From: Paenibacillus ferrarius
Lineage (GTDB): Bacteria > Bacillota > Bacilli > Paenibacillales > NBRC-103111
Reading direction: 5' to 3'
Assembly: GCF_002027705.1 (NCBI RefSeq)
Contig: NZ_MBTG01000033.1
Location: forward strand, 1 to 64,000
DNA: 64,000 bases
In this document: piece by piece, positions 1 through 7,775 of the stretch
How the letters are laid out: the number at the start of each line of letters is the position of its first letter
How positions within the stretch are numbered: the stretch's first letter is position 1
Program-made: the position numbers and the translations under genes
Notes under the pieces: generated by a model
Seen by the model: only the letters and a program-made list of their open reading frames with translations
What the model was told of the DNA's origin: nothing
Database searches by the model: none

Positions 1-1290
1 TGGCCGCCGTCTAGTGACCTGAAGCGTGAACCTAAGAATCACCGGAAGTCCGGCGGAAAAAAGGGAGGACCTGTCGGCCATAAAGGGCATACCCTTTCTT
101 GCATAGACGATCCCACTACAACCATTATTCATCCGGTTTTAGTCTGTGAGAACTGTGCGGTCTCACTTGAGGACGTCGCATGTCTAGGGTATGAGCGTCG
201 ACAGGTTTTTGACATCCCTGTTCCTGTCATGGAGGTGACGGAGCACCGAGCCGAGAAGAAAAAGTGCCCATGTTGCCACACCTTGCAGAAAGGCATCTTC
301 CCTAAAGGCGTCCATGCACGTGCCCAATACGGTGAGCGGTTCACTGCTGTAGCCGCTTATTTGCATACGCACCAAATGCTCCCGCTTGCTCGCACAACCG
401 ATCTTCTTCATGTGTTGACGGGGTGTCGGCCAAGTCAGGCAACACTTCTTTCAAGTATCCGTAAAATGGCTGAAAGCTTACTTCCCTACGAAGAGGTCAT
501 TCGTCATAATCTCCTTGCCAGTCCCGTAATCCATGCCGATGAAACGGGCGTGCATGTAGACAAAGAGGGACACTGGGTTCATGTGAACAGTACGAAGAAC
601 TGGACCTTGCTTGGTGTCCATTCTAGCCGCGGAACCGCGGGGATGAAGTCGCTAAACGTACTGCCTTCCTATACGGGTACAGTGATCCACGACTTTTATG
701 GGCCGTATTTTAAACAGGATAAAGACTTTACCTTCAAACATGCCTTATGCAATGCCCATTTATCTCGGGAGTGCAAAGGGATTGAGGAATATGACGGGCA
801 TCGATGGGCCAGCGCTATGCTCACACTGCTGCATACAAGCTGGTCCATCACCCGCAAGACCAGAAAATTAGGTAGGCCACTTACCGAAACAGCCATCGGC
901 AACTACGAACGACGGTATGAGATGATTCTAGAGATGGGAAAGGTCGAGCTCGAAAAGGAGCCCCTGCTCCAATCAGGGCGCAGGGGAAAACCGCGTAAGA
1001 GTAAGGCCGCAAATCTTTGGGCACGATTCCGTGACCACAAGGAAAGTATCTTGGGGTATCTTCGAGATGCCAATATTCCCTTTGATAATAACCAAGCCGA
1101 ACGTGATCTTCGCATGATTGCCGTTAAGCGGAAAATATCCGGCTGTTTTCGTTCGGAAACGACCCCGGGCTTCTTTGCGACCATCCGAAGCTTTATCTCC
1201 ACGTTGATTAAACAAAATCATCCTATTCTTACATCACTGAAATTGGCTTACGCTGGTGATTTCAGCTTTTTTACTCGGAGTCCTGAGTAG
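1..1290 (+). CDS. tnpC: IS66-family transposase (TnpC), 5' end outside window
   Basis: The reading frame is open from base 1 to the TAG at 1288-1290, so the first in-frame ATG (229) is internal and the true start lies upstream of the window. The N-terminal part shows the IS66 TnpC layout: a PPSSD motif, a basic Gly-rich GGPVGHKGH stretch, a Cys-x-x-Cys knuckle (VCENC) and RQVFDIP. The DDE catalytic region follows, with HADETGVHV, a central HALCNAHLSREC block and NNQAERDLRM near the C-terminus. About 429 codons are visible with no frameshift, so the protein looks intact. The partner genes tnpA and tnpB would lie to the left and cannot be seen. I could not define the right terminal inverted repeat. 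The gene abuts repeat element A, which starts 10 bp after the stop codon. Confidence 0.93.
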   Translation, partial: WPPSSDLKREPKNHRKSGGKKGGPVGHKGHTLSCIDDPTTTIIHPVLVCENCAVSLEDVACLGYERRQVFDIPVPVMEVTEHRAEKKKCPCCHTLQKGIFPKGVHARAQYGERFTAVAAYLHTHQMLPLARTTDLLHVLTGCRPSQATLLSSIRKMAESLLPYEEVIRHNLLASPVIHADETGVHVDKEGHWVHVNSTKNWTLLGVHSSRGTAGMKSLNVLPSYTGTVIHDFYGPYFKQDKDFTFKHALCNAHLSRECKGIEEYDGHRWASAMLTLLHTSWSITRKTRKLGRPLTETAIGNYERRYEMILEMGKVELEKEPLLQSGRRGKPRKSKAANLWARFRDHKESILGYLRDANIPFDNNQAERDLRMIAVKRKISGCFRSETTPGFFATIRSFISTLIKQNHPILTSLKLAYAGDFSFFTRSPE

Positions 1291-1300
1291 TAACCGATTA

Positions 1301-1470
1301 TGCATCCTTTTGCGCTCTATATAGCTCTAAAACTAGATATTCCTGCGAAAGTGCATCTTTTTGAGCCAATTGTTTGATTTCGGGAGGTAAAAGCGGAATA
1401 AGCCTGCATAATCGCAGGCTTTTCCGCTTTTCACACGATAATATCGAAAATGCCTGCACTTTTGCAGGAA
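1301..1470. repeat. Dispersed repeat element A, copy 1
   Basis: This 170-bp block is closely matched by 9667-9836 in the same orientation. It starts with TGCATCCTTTT, contains a second near-copy of that phrase about 50 bp later, then a long hairpin (AAGCGGAA/AAGCCTGC paired with GCAGGCTT/TTCCGCTT around 1392-1434), and ends in a second hairpin AATGCCTGCA-cttt-TGCAGGAATT. No open frame is conserved between copies, so it is non-coding. The left edge lies almost at the end of the IS66 transposase gene. Confidence 0.8.
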
Positions 1471-1587
1471 TTCAGGCCCGCTGCATCTCACTCATGCTCA
1501 CTGAAAGCTCACATACGCTCACCGCACCACCTCGCCACCTCTCACCAAAAGCTCATTACATCTCCTAACACCTTTTTGAAACAGCTC

Positions 1588-1695
1588 TTTAGCAGCATGA
1601 GCCGCCAAGCGGAATCCCTCATATACGGAGGGAGTAATTTCACGGAGAGTCGACTCTGGAGGGGGGACCCGCCACCTGTAGACGGGTGACCTGCG
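1588..1695. repeat. Dispersed repeat element B, copy 1
   Basis: The segment beginning TTAGCAGCATGAGCCGCCAAG and running through GAGAGTCGACTCTGG to GACCTGC is matched at 9418-9532. Here it lies about 117 bp downstream of element A. At the second locus it lies upstream of A. The 1471-1587 spacer is rich in CTCAC phrases and shows nothing else recognisable. Confidence 0.72.
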
Positions 1696-1722
1696 GACGG
1701 GGTGGCTTGTGGAAACAGTTCC

Positions 1723-2196
1723 TCAGATGGAAATTGGAGGATCAAATAATTCAGCGCTGCGCTCCAGCAGCCGACAGAAGGACCGATTATGGCCTATATA
1801 AAAGGAAGATAAATCATATCGGCTGCGATTCGGTTCAAACGTGACCATTAAGCGATGTCTCATCAGCTTCATCGTACTCTGGATAAAATTCTCCGCTTCC
1901 TTAGAGGCAATCAAGGTTAGATAGGCGTAAAGGGAATGATCTTCGGGCTCATCCAGCAGACTTACACCTGCACAGGAGAATTCCGTCTGAATATGTTTCT
2001 CTCGAAGCAGCGTGAGCGTCCTATGCAGCTCCGCGTCTACATACACTTCGTCCAGCAGCAGCGTTCTTTTCGGCTGCCTCCGAAGCTTAAGGCTGTCCGT
2101 CCAGTCCCGCAGCTCCTGCCGTCTACGTCCCCAGCTGGCCTCCGAATGAGTGCTAAGTATAATTTCATTGGGTTCGTCTATGTTTCTATTGGACAT
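1723..2196 (-). CDS. Conserved hypothetical protein downstream of rpmG
   Basis: I do not recognise this 157-residue soluble protein. I start it at the ATG at 2196, where a GGGGG purine tract lies 11 nt upstream. A longer reading to 2247 would begin inside the rpmG terminator and is unlikely. Visible features are a charged N-terminal half (RRRQELRDW, LRRQPKRT), then a compact domain with TEFSCAG and YAYLTLIAS, where a Cys lies in a short loop between beta-like segments. There is no signal peptide or membrane segment. It lies on the same strand as, and about 100 bp behind, the zinc-free L33 gene. A strong terminator lies between them, so it may belong to the zinc-starvation operon only by readthrough. 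Function unknown. Confidence 0.6.
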   Translation of the reverse strand: MSNRNIDEPNEIILSTHSEASWGRRRQELRDWTDSLKLRRQPKRTLLLDEVYVDAELHRTLTLLREKHIQTEFSCAGVSLLDEPEDHSLYAYLTLIASKEAENFIQSTMKLMRHRLMVTFEPNRSRYDLSSFYIGHNRSFCRLLERSAELFDPPISI

Positions 2197-2246
2197 GGCC
2201 GACATTTCCCCCTTCATTGAAAGATTGCTTCCTGCGGCTATACCCA

Positions 2247-2277
2247 AGAAAAAAGGCGGTGCCGATTCGCCCGCCTT
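2247..2277 (-). terminator. Rho-independent terminator after rpmG
   Basis: On the minus strand AAGGCGG pairs with CCGCCTT across an 11-nt loop and is followed by a run of T (plus-strand AAAAAA at about 2249-2254). It lies 20 bp downstream of the rpmG stop. Confidence 0.75.
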
Positions 2278-2296
2278 CCTGCTTATTCATAGTACG

Positions 2297-2446
2297 TTAA
2301 CGCGTCTCACGATGCAACGTATGGCGCTTCAAACGCGGACAATACTTGCGCAGCTCCAAACGTTCCGGGTTATTTCGCTTATTTTTCGTCGTAGTGTAAT
2401 TCCGATCACCCGTTTCGGTACATGCCAAAGTAATGACGACTCTCAT
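2297..2446 (-). CDS. rpmG: Ribosomal protein L33, zinc-independent (C-minus) form
   Basis: This 49-residue protein reads [17 protein letters not shown] and ends in [16 protein letters not shown], the full length of L33 of the large ribosomal subunit. The zinc-binding form has two Cys pairs (CxxC...CxxC). Here one Cys of each pair is gone: CTET keeps only the first, and CPRL keeps only the first. That is the C-minus form that does not need zinc. In Bacillus such paralogues are induced by zinc starvation under Zur and replace the zinc form, freeing zinc. Its place directly behind a COG0523 gene with a Zur box fits that role. The ATG has a strong AGGAGGTG ribosome binding site. Confidence 0.95.
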   Translation of the reverse strand: MRVVITLACTETGDRNYTTTKNKRNNPERLELRKYCPRLKRHTLHRETR

Positions 2447-2462
2447 GAGATTCACCTCCTAT

Positions 2463-2527
2463 GGTTGATTGATTGGTTGGTTCCTCAGTTGGTTCCTCGG
2501 TTGGTTGGTTCGTCGGTTGGTTGCGAT
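2463..2527. repeat. GGTT/AACC low-complexity tract
   Basis: About 65 bp between the yciC stop and the rpmG ribosome binding site consist of degenerate tetranucleotide repeats (GGTTGATT, GGTTGGTTCCTC, GGTTGGTTGGTTCGTC). In the transcript this gives an A/C-rich, G-poor leader that should be unstructured just before the rpmG ribosome binding site. Confidence 0.85.
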
Positions 2528-2530
2528 TCG

Positions 2531-3742
2531 TTAACCTGCTTCTATTTCCATCATGGCATTGGGGAGATTGTCCTCATAATGCGTCCAATCTTCCAGCATT
2601 TCTGCATCTGTCAGCAAACACGCATCCAGGTCGCGTGTAATTTCAGTTTTGTCCATATCCATGCCAATAAAGACGACCTTATTCACACGATCTCCATAGA
2701 CCTCATCCCAATGCCGAATCTGATCTGCATCCTCCTCGAGTACGGCTGCCTTCTCTTCCTCCGGCAGTGCCGCGACCCAATAGCCCGCTGGCCCGAAACG
2801 AATGGAAGGCCCTGCTTGGCTCATATTCTGGGCAAAATCATTCCGAGTGGACAGCCACATGATCCCCTTGGCTCTGACGATTTCAGCCGGCCACTCCTTC
2901 ATCCACTCCATCAAGCGTTCAGGATGGAAGGGCTTTACACGCTCATAGGCAAAAGAAGCAATACCGTATTCATCGGTTTCCGGCGTGTGCACCTCTTTTT
3001 CCATTTCTTTCATCCAGCCAGCTGATGTGCTGGCTTCATCGAAATTAAACAGCTGCGTATTCAAGATCTCAGCAGGATTCACAGCCCCCTGCACCGCGCG
3101 AAGCAGCTTGGCTCTTGGCTGAAGGGTGCGAAGCACTCCTTCCAGCTCCTCCAGATCAGCTGCGCTCACCTGATCGCATTTGTTCAAGATGAGCACATCG
3201 CAGAACTCAATTTGATCGATAAGCAAATCGACCACGTCACGCGTATCCTGCTCATCTACCGCTTGGCTGCGATCCAGCAGCGTCTCGCCGGAGGCATAAT
3301 CATGCCAGAAACGGTAGGCGTCTACGACCGTCACCATGCAGTCAAGACGACAAAATTGCGATAAATCAATGCCCTGCTCCTCATCTATGTAAGTAAAGGT
3401 TTGCGCTACTGGCAATGGCTCGCCTACACCTGTCGACTCGATCAAAATATAGTCATACTTGCCCTCTTTGGCCAGCTTCTCTACCTCCTTGAGCAGATCA
3501 TCCCGCAGGGTGCAGCAGATGCAGCCATTCGACATTTCAACAAGCTTCTCATTCGTCCGCGAAATTCCGCTGCCCTCTCGAATCAGGTCTGCATCTATAT
3601 TGACTTCACTCAGATCATTGACGATAACAGCAACCCTAAGACCATCACGATTATTCAAAACATGGTTAAGCAAGGTCGTCTTTCCCGCTCCCAAGTACCC
3701 GCTTAATACGGTTACAGGAATCTTTTTATCCGCTTCGCGCAT
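2531..3742 (-). CDS. yciC: COG0523 GTPase zinc metallochaperone (YciC/ZagA-like)
   Basis: This 403-residue G3E-family GTPase has the marks of COG0523 metal chaperones. The P-loop GYLGAGKTT is at residues 15-23, the metal-binding GCICC motif is at 73-77, the switch-type ESTG is at about 102-105 and NKCD for guanine recognition is at 187-190. The C-terminal half carries the CobW_C-like domain (about 270-390). Bacillus YciC/ZagA is a Zur-repressed protein that handles zinc for client enzymes under starvation. The ATG at 3742 has AGGAGG 8 nt upstream; the out-of-frame ATG 4 bp earlier is not used. A Zur box lies 18 bp upstream of the start. It is followed by rpmG on the same strand. It has no His-rich tail. 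Confidence 0.93.
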   Translation of the reverse strand: MREADKKIPVTVLSGYLGAGKTTLLNHVLNNRDGLRVAVIVNDLSEVNIDADLIREGSGISRTNEKLVEMSNGCICCTLRDDLLKEVEKLAKEGKYDYILIESTGVGEPLPVAQTFTYIDEEQGIDLSQFCRLDCMVTVVDAYRFWHDYASGETLLDRSQAVDEQDTRDVVDLLIDQIEFCDVLILNKCDQVSAADLEELEGVLRTLQPRAKLLRAVQGAVNPAEILNTQLFNFDEASTSAGWMKEMEKEVHTPETDEYGIASFAYERVKPFHPERLMEWMKEWPAEIVRAKGIMWLSTRNDFAQNMSQAGPSIRFGPAGYWVAALPEEEKAAVLEEDADQIRHWDEVYGDRVNKVVFIGMDMDKTEITRDLDACLLTDAEMLEDWTHYEDNLPNAMMEIEAG

Positions 3743-3759
3743 GCATGTTGCCTCCTATC

Positions 3760-3785
3760 ATTACAGTAATTTTTACGATTTAATG
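3760..3785 (-). promoter_or_regulatory. Zur box upstream of yciC-rpmG
   Basis: Read on the minus strand the site has TTAAATCGTAA as a perfect left half of the Bacillus Zur consensus, then ATTACTGTAAT as a partial right half. It lies between the znuA stop and the yciC start, where it can repress yciC and rpmG under zinc-replete conditions. Confidence 0.8.
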
Positions 3786-3803
3786 AGCTGCTGAAATTAC
3801 TTC

Positions 3804-4787
3804 TTATTCATTTAAAGCTTTCTTCAAAGCTTTCAGGTTGTTTTCCATAATACCGATATAGTCCAGATTATTTTTCTTATCTTCATCGGTGAGTCCTTCG
3901 AGAGGGTTCAGCACATCTGTTTTGGCCCCGATTTCTTTGGCGATGGTGGCGGCGATTTTGGGATCGACCAATGTTTCAAAAAAGATCGTTTTCACTTGAT
4001 TTTCTTTCGCAAATTTGACGACGTTTGCCATCTTTTCCGGTGACGGTTCTTCCTCGGGCGACAAGCCGGCAATCGGAATCTGCTTCAAGCCGTAGTCTTT
4101 CGCCAAATAGCCAAATGCTGCGTGCTGAGTGACGAATTCCTTGCGCTTCACATCCTTCAGCTCGGACTTATAGGACTCGTCCAGCTTCTTCAGCTTGGCG
4201 ATGAAAGCATCCGCATTCTTCTGGTAATCTGCCTTGTGCGCCGGATCTGCTTGCGCCAAACCAGCTTGAATGGCGATCACTTCCTGCTGCGCAAGAACCG
4301 GATCAAGCCATACATGCGGATCGAGGATTTTACCGCCGTCAGCTTCCCCATGATCATGAGCTTCGCCTTCTTCCTCTTCGGGCAAACCTTCCATCAGTTG
4401 GATGCCTTTGCTTGCTTCTACCACTACACGTTTATCGTTAGCTGCGCTCTCCAACGCTTTCTTGGCCCAGCCTTCGACTATGCCGTTATAGACAAATACA
4501 TTCGCCGTTTTGAGCTGCGCCATGTCCTTGGCGCTTGGTTCCCAATCGTGAGGCTCGGCACCAGCCGGAATAAGCCCGATCACATCGGCATAATCGCCTG
4601 CGACCTGTTTCGTGAATTCATACATCGGATAAAAGGTCGTGACTACTTTCAGCTTGCTCGTGCCGGTTACTTCCGGGTTTAGCGTGCTGACCGCCGTCGT
4701 TGAAGTCGAGTTCGATGTGCACCCTGAGAGCAGAACAGCGGATAGCACTGTGAGTACTGCTGATTGTTTAATCCATGTTTTGTACAT
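3804..4787 (-). CDS. znuA: Zinc ABC transporter substrate-binding lipoprotein ZnuA
   Basis: This 327-residue cluster A-I binding protein captures extracellular Zn2+ for the ZnuB/ZnuC permease. The signal peptide ends in the lipobox LLSGC with Cys23 as the lipidated residue. Metal ligands can be read as His80 in EPHDWEP, His in DPHVWLDP (about residue 158) and His in TQHAAFGYL. Between the first two is a short acidic His-containing loop (EEEEGEAHDHGE, about 137-148) typical of zinc rather than manganese binders. It is last in the order znuC-znuB-znuA, 32 bp behind znuB, with its own GAGGA ribosome binding site. Confidence 0.95.
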   Translation of the reverse strand: MYKTWIKQSAVLTVLSAVLLSGCTSNSTSTTAVSTLNPEVTGTSKLKVVTTFYPMYEFTKQVAGDYADVIGLIPAGAEPHDWEPSAKDMAQLKTANVFVYNGIVEGWAKKALESAANDKRVVVEASKGIQLMEGLPEEEEGEAHDHGEADGGKILDPHVWLDPVLAQQEVIAIQAGLAQADPAHKADYQKNADAFIAKLKKLDESYKSELKDVKRKEFVTQHAAFGYLAKDYGLKQIPIAGLSPEEEPSPEKMANVVKFAKENQVKTIFFETLVDPKIAATIAKEIGAKTDVLNPLEGLTDEDKKNNLDYIGIMENNLKALKKALNE

Positions 4788-4819
4788 TGTGTAGTTCCTC
4801 CTAAAATAATAGATACTCT

Positions 4820-5710
4820 TTATAAAGATGATTCTTTGGATAAACGCGGTATGCTGCTAATCGGAGCAGTGTCCGCATCGGCAGTGACAGCATTTCTGGA
4901 TTTGCCCCATTTGAGGATGGCCTTTTTCAAGCTTAGACCCACAAGAAGGAAGCCCAAAAGAAGCAAAGCAATCGTTCCGCCCGGAGGCGTGCTGAGCTGA
5001 AACGAAACCGTTAGCCCCGAAAATACCCCAAGCAGCCCAATCCCCATTGCAATAAAGAGCGCTGCATAAAAGCTGGGGGCAATTCGAATAGCCAGCGCCG
5101 CAGGCAAGACGACAAGCGCAGAGACGAGCAGAACGCCCACAATCGGCATCGCTGCTGAAACAATCATCCCTGTTACCACGCTGAAGCCCAAGGATATCCA
5201 GGACACCGGCAAGCCGCTTGTTTTGGCCGTATCCTCGTCGAAGGTGATTTGATATAAGGGCCGCCGAAGCACGTAGAAGAAGGTGCCGCCGATTAGCGCT
5301 ACGGCAAACATCAGGATCAATTCCGTTTGATTGACGGCAACAACCGATCCGAAAAGGTAAGCAGAGAAGCCTTTATTGATGCTTTGATTAAGGCTCATCA
5401 GTACTACTGCCGTAGAAAGGCCTCCCACCATGATGATGGCTACCGAAATTTCGCTATAGGTTTTGAAGGACCTTCTTACATATTCCACTGCAATAGCTCC
5501 AATGGTCGCTACAACAAAACCTGTTAAGGTCGGATTGATATGTAGATAGGCTCCTGCCGCAACGCCGGCAAGCGAGACATGCGACAGCATATCAGCCATC
5601 AAAGCTTGCCTGCGCAGCATGAGATATACGCCCAGCACAGAAGCGAGCAGCGCAATTAACCCACCGGCACAAAATGCCCGCTGCATGAAGTCGTAGTGCA
5701 GCATCTCCAT
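4820..5710 (-). CDS. znuB: Zinc ABC transporter permease ZnuB
   Basis: This 296-residue protein is the ABC-3 family membrane permease for zinc. The sequence is almost wholly hydrophobic with 7-8 predicted membrane helices and the family phrase AGVAAGAYL near residue 48-56 in the first cytoplasmic loop. The start at 5710 has a strong GGAGGAGG site and overlaps the end of znuC by 55 bp, so the two are probably translationally coupled. The C-terminal tail is charged and cytoplasmic. Confidence 0.94.
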   Translation of the reverse strand: MEMLHYDFMQRAFCAGGLIALLASVLGVYLMLRRQALMADMLSHVSLAGVAAGAYLHINPTLTGFVVATIGAIAVEYVRRSFKTYSEISVAIIMVGGLSTAVVLMSLNQSINKGFSAYLFGSVVAVNQTELILMFAVALIGGTFFYVLRRPLYQITFDEDTAKTSGLPVSWISLGFSVVTGMIVSAAMPIVGVLLVSALVVLPAALAIRIAPSFYAALFIAMGIGLLGVFSGLTVSFQLSTPPGGTIALLLLGFLLVGLSLKKAILKWGKSRNAVTADADTAPISSIPRLSKESSL

Positions 5711-6369
5711 CCCCCCTCCTCCTTCCGCTCCAGTTCAATGATACGATCGAGGTAAGGCGCTACTTCGGATAGACCGTGTGTAACCATGATAACCGTTCTT
5801 CCCTGTTCCTTGACTTGCTGATTCATCAGCTCATAGAAGCCAAGCCGACTCTCTTGATCCATTCCCGTCGTAGGCTCGTCGAGCACCAGTAAGTCCGGTT
5901 CTTGAGCTAGCGCCCTCGCGATGCAAATGCGCTGCTTCTGCCCGCCTGAGCATTCACCGATTTTCCGATCTCTTAATCCCCACATCCCCATTTGGCGCAG
6001 TGCTTTCTCGGTCTGGTCCAGATCTTCTTGCTTCATCTTGCGGAACCAGGAGCCTCTTGTTGCTCTGCCGGACATCACGAATTCGAGAATCGTGCTTGGG
6101 AATCCGCTGTTAAACGCGGCAATTTGCTGTGAAACATATCCGACCCTCAGCGGTTGGCCTTCTTTATTCGTAGGCGATAGAAATACTCGCCCCTTCCACG
6201 GCTTAAACAAGCCCAGCATCAGCTTTAATAAGGTTGATTTCGATGCGCCATTAGGCCCGGTTACGGCCACAAATTCGCCGGATTGAATGTTAACATTCGC
6301 ATCTTGAATACAAGGCGTATCACTATAGCCATATTCAACTTCTTTCATTGAGGCAATTAACATACGCAT
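5656..6369 (-). CDS. znuC: Zinc ABC transporter ATP-binding protein ZnuC
   Basis: This 237-residue ATPase drives zinc import. It has Walker A GPNGASKST (38-46), the Q-loop YVSQQ, signature CSGGQKQR, Walker B LLVLDEPTTGMD and a switch His (VTHGLSE). The usual second Gly of the P-loop (GPNGAGKST) is Ser43 here, and the signature starts with Cys instead of Leu; both still fit an active ATPase. It is the first gene of the znuCBA operon, with two Zur-box candidates in the 290 bp upstream. The C-terminal 20 residues are unusual (Cys- and Thr-rich) because the frame runs on into the znuB start region. Confidence 0.93.
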   Translation of the reverse strand: MRMLIASMKEVEYGYSDTPCIQDANVNIQSGEFVAVTGPNGASKSTLLKLMLGLFKPWKGRVFLSPTNKEGQPLRVGYVSQQIAAFNSGFPSTILEFVMSGRATRGSWFRKMKQEDLDQTEKALRQMGMWGLRDRKIGECSGGQKQRICIARALAQEPDLLVLDEPTTGMDQESRLGFYELMNQQVKEQGRTVIMVTHGLSEVAPYLDRIIELERKEEGGWRCCTTTSCSGHFVPVG

Positions 6370-6410
6370 AACTCCCTTCCTAAGCTTTTTATTTATAAAA
6401 TATATATTGA

Positions 6411-6450
6411 TTAAATGTAAATTTTACGATTTTAAATTAAACTTGTGCAA
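6411..6450 (-). promoter_or_regulatory. znuCBA promoter overlapped by Zur box 1
   Basis: On the minus strand TTGCAC (6445-6450) and TAAAAT (6421-6426) are separated by 18 bp, a plausible sigma-A promoter. The -10 lies inside TTAAAATCGTAAAATTTACA (6411-6435 region), a good match to the Zur consensus. Repressor binding there would block RNA polymerase. Confidence 0.75.
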
Positions 6451-6510
6451 ACACGCAGGCGTCCATTGCGGTTCACTATTTTACTTTTGCTCTGAAAGTA
6501 CGCGTCGTTG

Positions 6511-6534
6511 TTTAATCGTAATTATTACTTATTA
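6511..6534. promoter_or_regulatory. Second Zur box upstream of znuC
   Basis: TTTAATCGTAATTATTAC matches the core of the Bacillus Zur consensus closely. It lies about 80 bp upstream of the first box and of the znuC promoter, in the gap behind the molybdate regulator gene. No gene starts on either strand immediately beside it, so it probably acts as an auxiliary site for znuCBA. Confidence 0.7.
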
Positions 6535-6658
6535 CAAAAAGGACTATATCGTTTTTCGCCAAGGATGTCAACATAAAAAGAAAGGAATCCCTTCATCCAC
6601 GTTACCCAAACGTGCCGAAAAGACCCTTTTTCATCGAAAATTTATGGACCCTAACTTC

Positions 6659-7603
6659 CTAATTTTCAAATAAAATCTGGCCGGTCTGTGATAAATCATA
6701 ACCTTGAATGGGACGCAATTCATTTTGAAATACATTCGATTGCAGAATAGCTATCACGCTCTCAAGCCATTCGGCGTTTTCTGGTTTTTTTAGCATGACT
6801 AGATCATACCGCTCCTGAATCAGTGGAATGAATGTGACACCACCCACCATGCTTGCCGCCTTCTCAATCCCGACTCCAAAATCTGCCTCCCCAGAAGCTA
6901 CTTTCCCGGCAACGCCCATATGATTGGATTCTTCCTGCCCATAGCCGCTTAATATCCGTGGTGAAATGCCGCGAAGCCGAAGCTGCTCATCCAGCAGCAC
7001 ACGTGCACCTGATCCCTTCTCCCGATTGGAAACCCGCAAGCCTGGTTGTTTGAGGTCGTCCCAGCCTTGCAGCTGCTTCGGATTGCCTTGCGGCACATAC
7101 AGCCCCGCCATACGGGAAACGAGATTGATAACGACATAGGAATTCCCGGTTAGCAGTCTCCGAATATAAGGCAGGTTATATTGCCCTGTATCGCCATCGA
7201 GTAGATGCGTACTGACGATATCCGACTCGCCTTTGTACATGGATATAAGACTATCCAAACTTCCGACGTAGGAGCGAAGCGGCCTATAACTCGTGAGTTT
7301 CCGTTCGATATGTTTACTTAAAATGTCCAAACTGACATCTTGACCCGTAATGACAATGTCTTTCTTCGATGTTAGAGTCGGCTGAGCAAGCTGCTGCACG
7401 GGAATATCCGGCATGGAGGCATACACTTTACCGCCTTTGGCACGTATTTTATAAGCTTCGAGGTCGGAGGCGTCCACACGCATTTGCTTCCCGACACGAT
7501 AAGCGGAGAGTTCACCTTTTTTGATGAGATCGTAGACCGTAAGCTTGGATATCTTTAATAATTTGGAAATTTCTTCAGTTGTATAAGATATGTCCGTTGT
7601 CAT
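6659..7603 (-). CDS. Molybdate-type HTH regulator with binding-protein-like sensor domain
   Basis: This 314-residue protein has an excisionase/MerR-like helix-turn-helix (YTTEEISKLLKISKLTVYDLIKKG, split here as YTTEEISKLL and TVYDLIKKG) at about residues 7-35. A PBP-like domain follows (about 85-300) resembling a molybdate-binding protein without a signal peptide. It corresponds to Bacillus YvgK, which sits beside the modA/modB homologues yvgL/yvgM. It is expected to sense molybdate (or tungstate) and control the divergent modAB genes. I start at the second ATG (7603), which lies 6 nt behind GGAGG; the first ATG directly abuts the Shine-Dalgarno sequence. An inverted repeat in the shared 172-bp promoter region is its likely operator. 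Confidence 0.85.
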   Translation of the reverse strand: MTTDISYTTEEISKLLKISKLTVYDLIKKGELSAYRVGKQMRVDASDLEAYKIRAKGGKVYASMPDIPVQQLAQPTLTSKKDIVITGQDVSLDILSKHIERKLTSYRPLRSYVGSLDSLISMYKGESDIVSTHLLDGDTGQYNLPYIRRLLTGNSYVVINLVSRMAGLYVPQGNPKQLQGWDDLKQPGLRVSNREKGSGARVLLDEQLRLRGISPRILSGYGQEESNHMGVAGKVASGEADFGVGIEKAASMVGGVTFIPLIQERYDLVMLKKPENAEWLESVIAILQSNVFQNELRPIQGYDLSQTGQILFEN

Positions 7604-7681
7604 TGTCATCCTCCGTTAAAGCTCTTCAGATTCCTTATATTGTAACACAACCCGGGGAATGATGGATTTCGGTACGAATGG

Positions 7682-7710
7682 TTTACTTAGAAAATGCAAC
7701 TCTATATAAT
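7682..7710 (+). promoter_or_regulatory. modA promoter
   Basis: TTTACT (7682-7687), a 17-bp spacer and a perfect TATAAT (7705-7710) form a sigma-A promoter reading toward modA. Confidence 0.72.
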
Positions 7711-7717
7711 AGGTTAT

Positions 7718-7739
7718 ATCTAAATATAACTATTTAGAT
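7718..7739. promoter_or_regulatory. Palindromic operator candidate in modA promoter
   Basis: ATCTAAATA and TATTTAGAT form a perfect 9-bp inverted repeat around a 4-bp spacer. It lies immediately downstream of the -10 box, over the expected transcription start, which suits a repressor. The neighbouring HTH regulator is the obvious candidate protein. Confidence 0.7.
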
Positions 7740-7775
7740 GTAAATAGATAGATAAATCATATCGGAGGGGAAATC

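Noticed and set aside
2150-3025. Long plus-strand open frame of about 290 codons
   Set aside because: It lies opposite rpmG and the COG0523 gene, both of which have clear family motifs and ribosome binding sites; its translation shows no recognisable domain.
6407-6673. Plus-strand open frame of 88 codons in the znuC upstream region
   Set aside because: It runs through the znuC promoter and both Zur boxes, has no ribosome binding site and its translation looks like random AT-rich sequence.
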